Assembly: GCF_004348985.1 (NCBI RefSeq)
Contig: NZ_SMKW01000085.1
Span: 1 to 38,511 of the forward strand
DNA: 38,511 bases
Direction of reading: 5' to 3'
Source: Saccharopolyspora elongata
GTDB lineage: Bacteria > Actinomycetota > Actinomycetes > Mycobacteriales > Pseudonocardiaceae
The notes beneath the pieces are model-generated. The model saw nothing but the letters and a program-made list of their open reading frames with translations, was not told the DNA's origin and did not search any database. Position 1 is the stretch's first letter; every line of letters begins with the position of its first letter. The position numbers and the translations under genes are program-made. Shown piece after piece: positions 16,240-24,024 of this stretch.

Positions 16240-16686
16240 ATGAAGGAAGAAATGTACTCAGCAGAGCAGGTGGCCGATCGGCTCGGACTGCACGTGCGCA
16301 CCGTGCGCGGCTACATCCGCTCGGGGCGGCTCAAGGCGGTGCGGATCGGCAAGCAGTACCGGATCGCCCGCGCCGACCTGGAGGCGCTGACCGGCCGCCC
16401 GCAGCCCCCATCCACCCGGCCCGCCGGGGCGGTGGAGGTGTCGAGCATCGTGCAGATCGACGGCGTCGACCGCGCCGCGGCCGACCGCATCGGCACGCTC
16501 GTCCAGGCCGAGGCGAACGGCGCCCCGCACCCGCTGCGCATCCAGACCGTCCACGACGAGGAGCGCAGCCGCCTGAAGATCGTGATCCTCGGCGGTGCCG
16601 CCACGACCGCCGAGCTGCTGCGCCTGCTCGACGCCGTGCTCGAAGGCGACAACGGGCTGCTCGCCGAGGAGCCCGGCGATGCCTGA
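16240..16686 (+). CDS. Excisionase/MerR-type helix-turn-helix protein
   Basis: The 148-residue product begins with a winged HTH of the excisionase (HTH_17) type: YSAEQVADRLGLHVRTVRGYIRSGRLKAVRIGKQYRIARADLEALTG (about 6-52). The C-terminal 80 residues form an unassigned alpha/beta domain (VSSIVQIDGVDRAAADRIGTLV... LKIVILGGAATTAELLRLLDAVL) that may sense a ligand or mediate dimerisation. The gene ends in an ATG-TGA overlap with the SUMF1-domain gene, so the two are co-translated. The phased CCTAT repeats upstream make autoregulation plausible. This is not phage excisionase context: no integrase is nearby. Confidence 0.82.
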   Translation: MKEEMYSAEQVADRLGLHVRTVRGYIRSGRLKAVRIGKQYRIARADLEALTGRPQPPSTRPAGAVEVSSIVQIDGVDRAAADRIGTLVQAEANGAPHPLRIQTVHDEERSRLKIVILGGAATTAELLRLLDAVLEGDNGLLAEEPGDA

Positions 16687-17368
16687 GCCACCAGAGGGTC
16701 TGGGGATGGCGCCGCGCATGATCGCCGTCCCGGGCGGGGAAATCGTCCTGCGGGACGAGGGCACGAAGACGAAATGGCCCGTCGAGGTCGGCGACTTCCT
16801 GCTGGCGGCGCACCCGGTGACCCGCGAGCTGTACCGCGCCGTCACCGGCGACGCGCCGGCGAGCCCGGCGGGGCCGCGGACGCCGGTCACCGAGGTCTGC
16901 TGGCAGGACGCCGTCCGGTTCTGCAACCTGCTCTCGGAAGCGGCGGGGCTCCAACCCTGCTACTCGATCGGCGACGACCCCGACGCGCGGGAGGCGACCT
17001 GCGACTGGTCCGCCGACGGCTTCCGGCTCCCGACCGAGGCCGAGTGGGAGCACGCTTGCCGGGCCGGGACCTGCGGGGTCCACTATGGAGAGTTGGACGA
17101 GATCGCCTGGTACCGCGGGAACTCCGGCGACGAGGTGCACGATGTCGCGACCAGGGCGCCGAACGCGTGGGGTCTGCACGACATGATCGGCAACGTGTGG
17201 GAATGGTGCTGGGACGTCTACGATCCCGAGGTCTACGGCCCGTACCGGGTGTTCCGCGGTGGCGGCTGGTACGACCCACCCCGGGGATGCCGCGCGTCGT
17301 GCCGCCGCAAGAGCCACCCCACCTTGCGCACCGACGACCTCGGGTTCCGGCTCGCCCGCTCGCGCTGA
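16679..17368 (+). CDS. SUMF1/formylglycine-generating-enzyme-fold protein, probably not a true FGE
   Basis: The 229-residue protein has the SUMF1 fold signatures: GFRLPTEAEWEHACRAG (115-130), NAWGLHDMIGNVWEWCWD (162-179), VFRGGGWYD (191-199) and LGFRLARS at the end. Bacterial FGEs that bind copper use a Cys-x4-Cys pair just before the final strands. Here the nearest pair is Cys204-x3-Cys208 in a different context, so sulfatase maturation is doubtful and no sulfatase gene is in the window. Other members of the fold act on small thiols (EgtB type) or act as binding modules. ATG 16679 overlaps the HTH stop. Convergent with marR, four bases between the stops. Confidence 0.82.
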   Translation: MPEPPEGLGMAPRMIAVPGGEIVLRDEGTKTKWPVEVGDFLLAAHPVTRELYRAVTGDAPASPAGPRTPVTEVCWQDAVRFCNLLSEAAGLQPCYSIGDDPDAREATCDWSADGFRLPTEAEWEHACRAGTCGVHYGELDEIAWYRGNSGDEVHDVATRAPNAWGLHDMIGNVWEWCWDVYDPEVYGPYRVFRGGGWYDPPRGCRASCRRKSHPTLRTDDLGFRLARSR

Positions 17369-17372
17369 CGCG

Positions 17373-17795
17373 TCAGCGCTCCGTCATGCCCTCCAGGGCT
17401 TCCAGCACCGCCCCGGCGCGCTTGAGACCGCCCAGGAGGTGCTGTTCGACCTCGGCGACCTTCGGTGCCACCTCCCGGTGCAACCCCTCGCCCCGGCGGC
17501 TCAGGTGCACCAGGACCTTGCGGCGGTCCGCCGGGTCCACCTCCCGGTACACCAGGGCCGTCGTGACCAGCCGGTCCACCAGCCGGGTCAGGGTCGGCCC
17601 GGTGATCATGGTGCGCTCACCGAGCTCGGCCATCGCCAGACTTCCCTCCGCCGCCAGGGTTTCCACCACCAGCCACTGGTCGAAGGTCAGCCCCTCCGGC
17701 CGGACGACCTGCTCGACGCTCGCGGTGACCGCGCGCGCGGCCCGGGCCAGCGTCCTGGTCAGCGGCGGACTCGCCGCGACGTCACCTGCTGCCAT
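17373..17795 (-). CDS. MarR-family transcriptional regulator, likely repressor of the amidase genes
   Basis: The 140-residue protein has the MarR winged helix: LTFDQWLVVETLAAEGSLAMAELGERTMITGPTLTRLVDRLVTTALVYREVDPADRRKVLVHLSRRG (about 35-103), with the DPADRRKVLV wing. It is divergent from the AmiC-like gene. The palindrome CTTCCA-CC-TGGAAG (17841-17854) lies between them, and a near copy (19256-19271) overlaps the -10 of the amidase promoter. A single regulator binding both sites is the simplest reading, and this is the only dedicated DNA-binding protein in the cluster. The effector is unknown; MarR proteins usually release DNA on binding a small ligand. Confidence 0.87.
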   Translation of the reverse strand: MAAGDVAASPPLTRTLARAARAVTASVEQVVRPEGLTFDQWLVVETLAAEGSLAMAELGERTMITGPTLTRLVDRLVTTALVYREVDPADRRKVLVHLSRRGEGLHREVAPKVAEVEQHLLGGLKRAGAVLEALEGMTER

Positions 17796-17813
17796 GCTCC
17801 CCGATCCTCACTC

Positions 17814-17854
17814 TTGCGCTACCCCGCGAGAATCGTAAGACTTCCACCTGGAAG
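17814..17854. promoter_or_regulatory. marR-amiC divergent control region with 14-bp palindrome
   Basis: TTGCGC (17814-17819) and TAAGAC (17836-17841), 16 bases apart, could drive the AmiC-like gene. The palindrome CTTCCACCTGGAAG (17841-17854) overlaps the end of the -10. Its near copy at the amidase promoter matches at 12 of 16 positions. Confidence 0.6.
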
Positions 17855-17887
17855 CGATCGAGACTCTCGCCATTTTCGGAGCCGCGA

Positions 17888-18964
17888 ATGGCATTCGGCC
17901 CAGCGGTGCGCGAACGCGCGGCGAGGTGGCGCGTGGGCATGGTGATCCCGCTGCGCGGCCCGGCCGGCCTGTTCGGCCCGTCCTGCGAGGCGATCACCGA
18001 ACTCGCGGTGCACGAGCTCAACGACGCCGGCGGGATCCTCGGCCGCGAGGTGGCCGTGCACGTCGTGGACGGCGGCGCGCCGCCGCGCGAGGTCGCCGCG
18101 GAGGTCGGCAGGCTGGTCGCGGCCGGGGAGATCGACGCGGTCACCGGCTGGCACATTTCCTCGGTGCGGCACGCGATCGCGCCGGTCGTGGCCGACCGCG
18201 TGCCCTACGTCTACACGTCGCTCTACGAAGGCGGCGAGCGGCGCGCCGGCATCTTCTGCTCCGGCGAGACGCCGCGCTTCCAGATCGCCCCGGCGCTGCG
18301 GTGGCTGCGCGACAACGCCGGCGTGCGCCGCTGGTTCGTGGTCGGCGACGACTACGTGTGGCCCCGCGGCTCGACCGCTGCGGTCCGCGCCTTCGCGCGC
18401 GAACTGGACCTGCGGATCGTCGGCGAGACCTTCGTCGGCCTGGGCACCGGCGACATGCGGCAGGTGACCAGAAAACTGGCCGGCTCCCCGTGCGACGGCG
18501 TGCTGATGCTGCTCGTCGGGCAGGACGCCGTGCGGTTCAACCGCGCCTTCGCCGCGCAGGGCCTGCACGAACGCCTGGTGCGCTTCAGCCCGCTGATGGA
18601 GGAGAGCATGCTGCTCGCCAGCGGCCTGGACGCGACCCGGAACCTGTTCGTCTCGGCGGGATACTTCCGGTCGCTGGCCACGGCGGACGCGATGGACCTG
18701 CTCGGCGCGTACACCCGGCTGCACGGCCCGTCGGCGCCGCCGCTGAACAACGCCGCCGAATCCTGCTACGAGGGCCTGCGCACGTTGGCGAAGCTGGCGC
18801 GGCGAGCGGGCTCGGCCCGCATGGCGGAGTTCAACGCGGCCATCGACGGAACCGCCTATCAGGGCCCGCGCGGCACGGTCGAGTTCCGCGGCCACCAAGC
18901 GGCCCAGCACGTCCACCTGGCGGTGGCCGACGGCTACGACTTCGACGTCATCACCCGCCTCTGA
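17888..18964 (+). CDS. AmiC-like amide-sensing protein (periplasmic-binding-protein fold, no signal peptide)
   Basis: The 358-residue product has the type I periplasmic-binding fold: VGMVIPLRGPAGLFGPSCEAITELAVHELNDAGGILGREV in lobe 1, WFVVGDDYVWPRGS at the hinge, then YFRSLATADAMDLLGAY. It resembles AmiC, the cytoplasmic amide sensor of the Pseudomonas amidase operon, and FmdD/urea-type substrate-binding proteins. It lacks a signal peptide or lipobox and no ABC permease or ATPase is near, so a cytoplasmic sensor fits better than transport. In Pseudomonas AmiC restrains the antiterminator AmiR; no AmiR (ANTAR) gene is here and a MarR gene takes its place. ATG 17888 follows GGAG with a six-base gap. 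The sensor role is inferred from context. Confidence 0.75.
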   Translation: MAFGPAVRERAARWRVGMVIPLRGPAGLFGPSCEAITELAVHELNDAGGILGREVAVHVVDGGAPPREVAAEVGRLVAAGEIDAVTGWHISSVRHAIAPVVADRVPYVYTSLYEGGERRAGIFCSGETPRFQIAPALRWLRDNAGVRRWFVVGDDYVWPRGSTAAVRAFARELDLRIVGETFVGLGTGDMRQVTRKLAGSPCDGVLMLLVGQDAVRFNRAFAAQGLHERLVRFSPLMEESMLLASGLDATRNLFVSAGYFRSLATADAMDLLGAYTRLHGPSAPPLNNAAESCYEGLRTLAKLARRAGSARMAEFNAAIDGTAYQGPRGTVEFRGHQAAQHVHLAVADGYDFDVITRL

Positions 18965-19231
18965 CCGACCGGGCACCCGGATCTCGCTCGCGCGGCGGCG
19001 CATCCGCGACGGCAACGAGCGAACGGACCGTTCACCTCACCAGACGAGACGAACAGGCCGTTCACTCCACCCGCCCAACGCCGACACCCACCTCCCGACG
19101 TGGCGCGAACGGACCGTTCACCCCGATAGCCGGGACCAGCAGGCCGTTCACTCCATGTGCTCGGCGGTGGCGCGGGGCCCGCTCGATTTCCTTGATCTCC
19201 GAACGAGGTTCGCGGCGCGGCCGCTCATCGC
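18965..19231. repeat. Intergenic GAACGGACCGTTCA repeat block (tandem, 86-base period)
   Basis: GAACGGACCGTTCA occurs at 19021 and 19107. Each copy is followed 34 bases later by AGGCCGTTCACTCC (from 19055 and 19141), so the unit repeats with a period of 86. The same family forms the hairpin at 4649-4707. No coding frame is evident in this stretch, which precedes the amidase promoter. Confidence 0.75.
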
Positions 19232-19271
19232 TTGACGCTCCTCGCGCGCCGGTTTACTTTCATGTGGAAGT
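19232..19271 (+). promoter_or_regulatory. Amidase promoter with overlapping operator
   Basis: TTGACG (19232-19237) and TACTTT (19255-19260) are spaced by exactly 17 bases. The imperfect palindrome ACTTTCATGTGGAAGT (19256-19271) overlaps the -10 and matches the marR-amiC palindrome, as expected for a repressor site that blocks polymerase. Confidence 0.65.
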
Positions 19272-19308
19272 TTTTCAGTGGGAATCATCTCGATCGAGGA
19301 GGCAACCG

Positions 19309-20337
19309 ATGCGACACGGGGACATCGCCGCCAGCCCGGACACCGTCGGCGTCGCGGTGGTCAACTACAAGATGCCGCGCCTGCACACCAAGGCGGAAGT
19401 GATCGCCAACGCGCGGAAGATCGCCGACATGGTCGCCGGCATGAAGACCGGCCTGCCGGGCATGGACCTGGTGGTGTTCCCGGAGTACTCGACGCAGGGC
19501 ATCATGTACGACCCCGACGAGATGTTCGCGACCGCGTCCACGGTCCCCGGCGAGGAGACCGAGATCTTCGCCGAAGCCTGCCGCCGCGCCGAGACCTGGG
19601 GCGTCTTCTCCATCACCGGCGAACGCCACGAGGACCACCCGGACAAGCCGCCGTACAACACGCTCGTGCTGATCAACGATCGCGGCGAGATCGTGCAGCG
19701 GTACCGCAAGATCCTGCCCTGGTGCCCGATCGAGGGCTGGTACCCGGGCGACACGACGCACGTCGTCGACGGCCCCAAGGGCATGAAGGTCTCCCTGATC
19801 ATCTGCGACGACGGCAACTACCCGGAGATCTGGCGGGACTGCGCGATGAAGGGTGCCGAGCTCATCGTGCGCTGCCAGGGCTACATGTACCCGGCCAAGG
19901 ACCAGCAGGTGCTGATGTCCAAGGCGATGGCGTGGGCGAACAACTGCTACGTCGCGGTCGCCAACGCCGCCGGCTTCGACGGCGTCTACTCCTACTTCGG
20001 GCACTCCGCGATCATCGGCTTCGACGGCCGCACCCTCGGCGAGACCGGCGAGGAGGAGTACGGCATCCAGTACGCGCAGCTGTCGGTGTCGGCGATCCGC
20101 GACGCACGCCGCCACGACCAGTCCCAGAACCACCTCTTCAAACTGCTGCACCGCGGCTACACCGGGGTGCACGCCGCCGGCGACGGCGACAAGGGCGTGG
20201 CGGACTGCCCGTTCGACTTCTACCGGATGTGGGTCAACGACCCGGAGCGGGCGCAGAAGAACGTCGAGACGTTCACCCGCGACGCCGTCGGCGTCAGGGA
20301 CTGCCAGGTCGGCTCACTGCCGACCGACCCGGCCTGA
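19309..20337 (+). CDS. amiE: Aliphatic amidase (acylamide amidohydrolase, EC 3.5.1.4)
   Basis: The 342-residue nitrilase-superfamily enzyme hydrolyses short aliphatic amides such as acetamide to the acid and ammonia. The family start RHGDIAASPDTVGVAVVNYKMPRLHTKAE is intact. The catalytic triad falls at the same numbers as in the Pseudomonas enzyme: Glu59 (VVFPEYS), Lys134 (RYRKILPW) and Cys166 (LIICDDGNYPEIW). Length is normal for AmiE. ATG 19309 has GAGGAGG at 19296-19302. It has its own promoter with an operator shared with the marR-amiC region, so it forms an amide-inducible regulon. Convergent with the LCP gene, only four bases between stops. Confidence 0.95.
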   Translation: MRHGDIAASPDTVGVAVVNYKMPRLHTKAEVIANARKIADMVAGMKTGLPGMDLVVFPEYSTQGIMYDPDEMFATASTVPGEETEIFAEACRRAETWGVFSITGERHEDHPDKPPYNTLVLINDRGEIVQRYRKILPWCPIEGWYPGDTTHVVDGPKGMKVSLIICDDGNYPEIWRDCAMKGAELIVRCQGYMYPAKDQQVLMSKAMAWANNCYVAVANAAGFDGVYSYFGHSAIIGFDGRTLGETGEEEYGIQYAQLSVSAIRDARRHDQSQNHLFKLLHRGYTGVHAAGDGDKGVADCPFDFYRMWVNDPERAQKNVETFTRDAVGVRDCQVGSLPTDPA

Positions 20338-20341
20338 CCGT

Positions 20342-21319
20342 TCACCGGGCACCCGCGAGCGCCTCGCGGGGCACCGGCCGGTCCTGCCCGAGCGCGGTGA
20401 ACAGCTCCGCTGACTTCTCCTTGTCCCAGAACAGGACCGCGCCGACGCCCGGCATGTCCATCCCGCCATTGGTCGGCACGGTTGCCGTGATCAGCCCCTC
20501 GCCCGCGGTGCTGGCCTGGTAGCCGAGCCGCCCGAGATCGTCCAGGTGGTCGCCGTCGGCGACGGTGACGGCATCGGCGAGCCGCCACGTCATGGGCACC
20601 GACCGCACCGGGTTGAACAGCACCTCCCGGCTGGTCGCCTTGCGCACCAACGAGGTGAGGAACTCCCGCTGGTGCTCCGCGCGTTCCAGGTCGCCGCGCG
20701 CGAGGGCGCGGGTGCGGACGAATCCGAGCGCCTGCGCGCCGGTCAGCTGCTGGCAGCCTGCCGCCAGGGTCAGGTCGATCTTCGGGTCGTGGATCGCCTG
20801 CGGCAGGCACATCCGCACGCCGCCGACCGCGTCCACCACGCCGGCGAAACCGCCCAGGCCGATCTCCAGGTAGTGGTCGATGCGGAGCCCGGTGACCTCC
20901 TCCACGGTCCGGGACAGCAGCGTCGGACCCCCGTAGGCGTAAGCCGCGTTGAGCTTGTTCGGACCGTGGCCCTCGATCGGCACCAGGGAATCGCGCGGCA
21001 GGCTGACCAGCGTCGGCGCACCCGCGCCGGCCGGGATGTGCAGCAGCATGACCGTGTCGGTGCGGGATCCGGCCGCGTCGGCCGTGCCGCCCGTGACCAG
21101 ATCCTGTTCCTGCTGCGGGGAAAGACCGTCGCGGCTGTCCGAGCCGACCAGCAACCAGTTCGTGCCCTGCGCCGGCGCGGTGCGATCGGCGTAGTCGGTG
21201 AACGCGGGCACCCTGCCCAGCGAGAAGTCCAGGTACAGCGCAACGGCGGCGACGAGCACGACCAGGCCGGCCAGCGCCAGTGCCACCAGTCGGGCGGTGC
21301 GCCGCAAGAAAACTCTCAC
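20342..21319 (-). CDS. LytR-CpsA-Psr (LCP) family cell-wall glycopolymer transferase
   Basis: The 325-residue membrane protein has one N-terminal helix (about 10-31) and an extracellular LCP domain: NWLLVGSDSRDG, SRTDTVMLLHI, VSLPRDSLV, KLNAAYAYGGP, VDAVGGVRMCLPQAI and LTGAQALGFVRTR. The conserved Arg and Asp residues that bind the polyprenyl-pyrophosphate and metal are present. LCP enzymes attach teichoic acid, arabinogalactan or capsule to peptidoglycan. The start is GTG 21319. It is divergent from the small membrane protein and glycosyltransferase genes, which form the same envelope cluster. The polymer it transfers cannot be read from sequence. Confidence 0.92.
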   Translation of the reverse strand: MRVFLRRTARLVALALAGLVVLVAAVALYLDFSLGRVPAFTDYADRTAPAQGTNWLLVGSDSRDGLSPQQEQDLVTGGTADAAGSRTDTVMLLHIPAGAGAPTLVSLPRDSLVPIEGHGPNKLNAAYAYGGPTLLSRTVEEVTGLRIDHYLEIGLGGFAGVVDAVGGVRMCLPQAIHDPKIDLTLAAGCQQLTGAQALGFVRTRALARGDLERAEHQREFLTSLVRKATSREVLFNPVRSVPMTWRLADAVTVADGDHLDDLGRLGYQASTAGEGLITATVPTNGGMDMPGVGAVLFWDKEKSAELFTALGQDRPVPREALAGAR

Positions 21320-21392
21320 GATCCGTGTTCACTCCGCGCGTTCAGATCACTCGCACGCATCCCCGACAAACGACGTGCCTTGGTCCAGAGTG

Positions 21393-21413
21393 ACCGTAAC
21401 GTTATCGTACGGT
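21393..21413. promoter_or_regulatory. Inverted repeat in the divergent LCP / membrane-protein spacer
   Basis: ACCGTA (21393-21398) and TACGGT (21408-21413) flank nine bases, giving a 21-base symmetric site between divergent genes. An operator serving both sides is possible. Confidence 0.35.
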
Positions 21414-21464
21414 GCCCCGACTTACCCATTCGAGTGATCAATGTTTCCGACAACCGGAGTAGTG

Positions 21465-21818
21465 ATGTCCCGACGAGGCCGCCAGCGACCCCGTAGCGGC
21501 TCGGCAGAAGTCCATGCCAGGCACCGGCGCCGCGGCGGCCCCGGAACCGTCGTGGTCCACACCGGACACTCCGGACAGCGGGGACGTAGCAGCGAAACCA
21601 CTCTCGACGTGCGCCCGGACCGGAGCGTGCGCCGGGTGCACCATCCGGTGGAGCCGGTCTTCGTCGACAGCAGCGGTCGCCGTCGACGCACGTTCCGCCG
21701 GGTCGTCCTGGCGATCAGCCTCGTTCTCGTGTGCCTCGGGGTCTTCCTCGCCGCGGCGATGCTCAACTCGCGCGCCCCCGCCCCGCCGCTGCCGACCACC
21801 GCAGGCGCCAACTCGTAG
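21465..21818 (+). CDS. Small single-pass membrane protein with basic N-terminus
   Basis: From ATG 21465 (GGAG five bases upstream) the product is 117 residues: a long Arg/His-rich cytoplasmic part, one transmembrane helix at about 79-99 (VVLAISLVLVCLGVFLAAAML) and a short Pro-rich outer tail. I do not recognise a family. It starts just before the deacetylase/glycosyltransferase gene (15 bases between stop and TTG start), so it is probably an accessory subunit or anchor for that enzyme. An in-frame ATG at 21441 is less well supported. Confidence 0.6.
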   Translation: MSRRGRQRPRSGSAEVHARHRRRGGPGTVVVHTGHSGQRGRSSETTLDVRPDRSVRRVHHPVEPVFVDSSGRRRRTFRRVVLAISLVLVCLGVFLAAAMLNSRAPAPPLPTTAGANS

Positions 21819-21832
21819 GGCAGGAACAACTT

Positions 21833-23932
21833 TTGCCGCGTCGCTCCCGAATCCCCCGAACTCCCCGGGCGCACTGGCTGCTGCTCGGTCTGGTGCTCCT
21901 AGTGCTGTGCGGTCTGCTCGGCCTCGACTCGGTGCTCAGCCGCGCGGGCGCGCCGAGCACGCCGAGCGGCAGCAGGCAGTTCGTGCCCGAATCCGCGTTC
22001 GCCGGCGGTTCCGTGATCGATCCGCGCGAGCCGGTGGTGCAGCACCCGCCGGACCGCCACCTGGCGCTGACCTTCGCCGACGGACCCGATCCACAGTGGA
22101 CGCCGGTGCTGCTGGACGTGCTGGCCCGGCACCAGGTGCACGCCACCTTCTTCGTGACCGGCGCGCAGGCCGCCGAGAACCAGGCGCTGGTCCGCCGGAT
22201 CGTCGACGCCGGGCACGAGATCGGCAACCGCACCCTCACCCGCACCGACCTGCGGCAGGCCGGCGACCTGCGGGTGCAGCTGGAACTGCAGGCCACCGAC
22301 CTCGTGCTGGCGAGCGCCGCCGGCATCACGACGGACCTCGTCCAACCGCCGTACGCGACCACCGGATCGCTGGACTACGACGCGTGGAAGGCGTTCCTGC
22401 GCATCGGCAACCACGGCCGCCAGGTGGTGCTGGCCGATCTGGACTCGCAGGACTGGCGGCAACCCGACGCGGCGGCCGTGCTGGCGAACTCGACGCCCCG
22501 CGACGACCGCGGCGCGGTGCTGATGATGAGCGGCACCGCCGGTCCGGCGACCGTCGAGGCGCTCGACCGCTTGCTGCCCGGTCTGCAGCGGTCCGGGTGG
22601 CAGGTCGACTCGGTCGGCGGCACCTTCCAGCTTCCCGGCACGATGAACGAGGCCGGGATCGTCGACCGCATCGCAGGCACCCTGCTCGCCACCACCATCT
22701 GGTCGTCCGCCCGCCTCTCGGACGCGCTGCGCGTGCTGCTGTTGGCGGCGACCGTGCTGGTCGCGCTGCGCGGCGTCTTCGTGCTGCTCGTCGTGCCCAT
22801 CCACGTGCGGCGTTCCCGCCGTTGGGAACCGCCGTGGCAGATCAGCCAACGCGTCGGGGTGATCGTCCCGGCGTACAACGAGGAAGCCGGCATCGCGAAC
22901 ACGGTGCGGTCGATCCTCGCCTCCGAGCATCCGGTGGAGGTGATCGTGGTCGACGACGGCTCCACCGACCGGACCGTCGAGGTGGTCGAGCGGCTGCAGG
23001 AGCGGTTCCCGCGCATCCGGTTGGTCCGGCAGGAGAACTCCGGCAAGGCCGTGGCGCTGAACACGGGCCTGACCGCGGCGAACTCCGAGCTGGTGGTCAT
23101 GGTGGACGGCGACACGGTGCTCGAACCCGATGCGGTGGGACGGATGGTCGCGCACTTCACCGACCCGGCGATCGGCGCGGTGTCCGGCAACGTCAAGGTC
23201 GGCAACCGCCGCAGCCTGCTGGGCCGCTGGCAACACATCGAGTACGTGATCGGCTTCAACCTCGACCGCCGCGTCTACGACGTGCTGCACTGCACGCCGA
23301 CGGCGCCCGGTGCGCTCGGTGCCTTCCGCCGCTCGGCGATCCTCGAGATCGGCGGCGTCAGCGACGACACCCTCGCCGAGGACACCGACCTGACCATGGC
23401 CCTGGAGCGTGCCGGGTGGCGAGTGGTCTACGAGCAGAACGCGATCTCGTGGACCGAGGCGCCGGCCACCTACGGCCAGCTGTGGAAGCAGCGCTACCGG
23501 TGGTGCTACGGGACGTTGCAGGCGATCTGGAAGCACCGGCGGGCCGTCGTCGAGCGCGGCGCGGCCGGGCGGCTCGGCCGGCGCGGCCTGCCCTACCTGC
23601 TCGTCTTCCAGGTGCTGCTGCAGGTGATCTCACCGGTGGTCGACGTGACCGCGTGCTTCGCCCTGTTCACCGAGGACGCCGGCGAGGTAGCGCTGACCTG
23701 GCTGGGATTCCTGGTGCTGCAGGCGGTTCCCGGCGTGATCGCGTTCCGGCTGGACGGCGAGCCGCTGCGCCCGCTGCTGGTGCTGCCGCTGCAGCAGATC
23801 GTGTACCGGCAGCTGATGTACCTGGTCGTGGTGCAGTCGGTGATCACCGCCCTCGCCGGCGCCCGGCTGCCGTGGCAGAAGCTGGAGCGCCGCGGCCGGA
23901 TCGTCCCGCTCGCGGCCGGACGGCGCCGGTGA
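21833..23932 (+). CDS. Fused polysaccharide-deacetylase-like / family 2 glycosyltransferase, deacetylase half catalytically dead
   Basis: The 699-residue protein has an N-terminal helix (about 12-32), a NodB-fold domain (about 75-270), a helix pair region (about 300-325), a GT2 domain (about 340-580) and three C-terminal helices. GT2 motifs are intact: VPAYNEEAG, VVDDGSTD (Asp374/375), VMVDGDT, EDTDLTMAL and QRYRW (553-557), the processive-synthase signature. The NodB metal site is not: TFDDG reads TFADG (Ala82), the HTxxH-type motif reads RTLTR (Arg133, Arg137), RPPY reads QPPY (171) and LMHD reads LMMS (Met232). So the enzyme should polymerise a beta-glycan at the membrane, with the deacetylase fold kept for structure or binding. 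TTG 21833 is chosen for AGGAA upstream; the long open frame before it overlaps the previous gene. Confidence 0.9.
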   Translation: MPRRSRIPRTPRAHWLLLGLVLLVLCGLLGLDSVLSRAGAPSTPSGSRQFVPESAFAGGSVIDPREPVVQHPPDRHLALTFADGPDPQWTPVLLDVLARHQVHATFFVTGAQAAENQALVRRIVDAGHEIGNRTLTRTDLRQAGDLRVQLELQATDLVLASAAGITTDLVQPPYATTGSLDYDAWKAFLRIGNHGRQVVLADLDSQDWRQPDAAAVLANSTPRDDRGAVLMMSGTAGPATVEALDRLLPGLQRSGWQVDSVGGTFQLPGTMNEAGIVDRIAGTLLATTIWSSARLSDALRVLLLAATVLVALRGVFVLLVVPIHVRRSRRWEPPWQISQRVGVIVPAYNEEAGIANTVRSILASEHPVEVIVVDDGSTDRTVEVVERLQERFPRIRLVRQENSGKAVALNTGLTAANSELVVMVDGDTVLEPDAVGRMVAHFTDPAIGAVSGNVKVGNRRSLLGRWQHIEYVIGFNLDRRVYDVLHCTPTAPGALGAFRRSAILEIGGVSDDTLAEDTDLTMALERAGWRVVYEQNAISWTEAPATYGQLWKQRYRWCYGTLQAIWKHRRAVVERGAAGRLGRRGLPYLLVFQVLLQVISPVVDVTACFALFTEDAGEVALTWLGFLVLQAVPGVIAFRLDGEPLRPLLVLPLQQIVYRQLMYLVVVQSVITALAGARLPWQKLERRGRIVPLAAGRRR

Positions 23933-23935
23933 CCT

Positions 23936-23969
23936 GAGCCCGCCCGGGCGGAGATCGGAGCGCGGGCTC
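23936..23969 (+). terminator. Hairpin after the glycosyltransferase gene
   Basis: GAGCCCGC (23936-23943) and GCGGGCTC (23962-23969) form a perfect 8-bp stem just after the stop, with a GCCCGGGC palindrome in the loop. Confidence 0.5.
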
Positions 23970-23977
23970 GCCGTAAA

Positions 23978-23991
23978 TATGGTATACCATA
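23978..23991. promoter_or_regulatory. GntR-type operator, TATGGTATACCATA
   Basis: This is a perfect 14-bp palindrome 33 bases before the ornithine-cyclodeaminase-like gene. TGGTATACCA cores are typical FadR/VanR (FCD-type GntR) sites, and an FCD-type gntR gene lies one gene downstream. Confidence 0.65.
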
Positions 23992-24024
23992 GACCAACGC
24001 TCCTTCTTCGACGGAGAGGTCCCG

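Noticed and set aside
17888..18964. Substrate-binding protein of an ABC transporter
   Set aside because: No signal peptide or lipobox, and no permease or ATPase genes nearby; the amidase context fits a cytoplasmic sensor.
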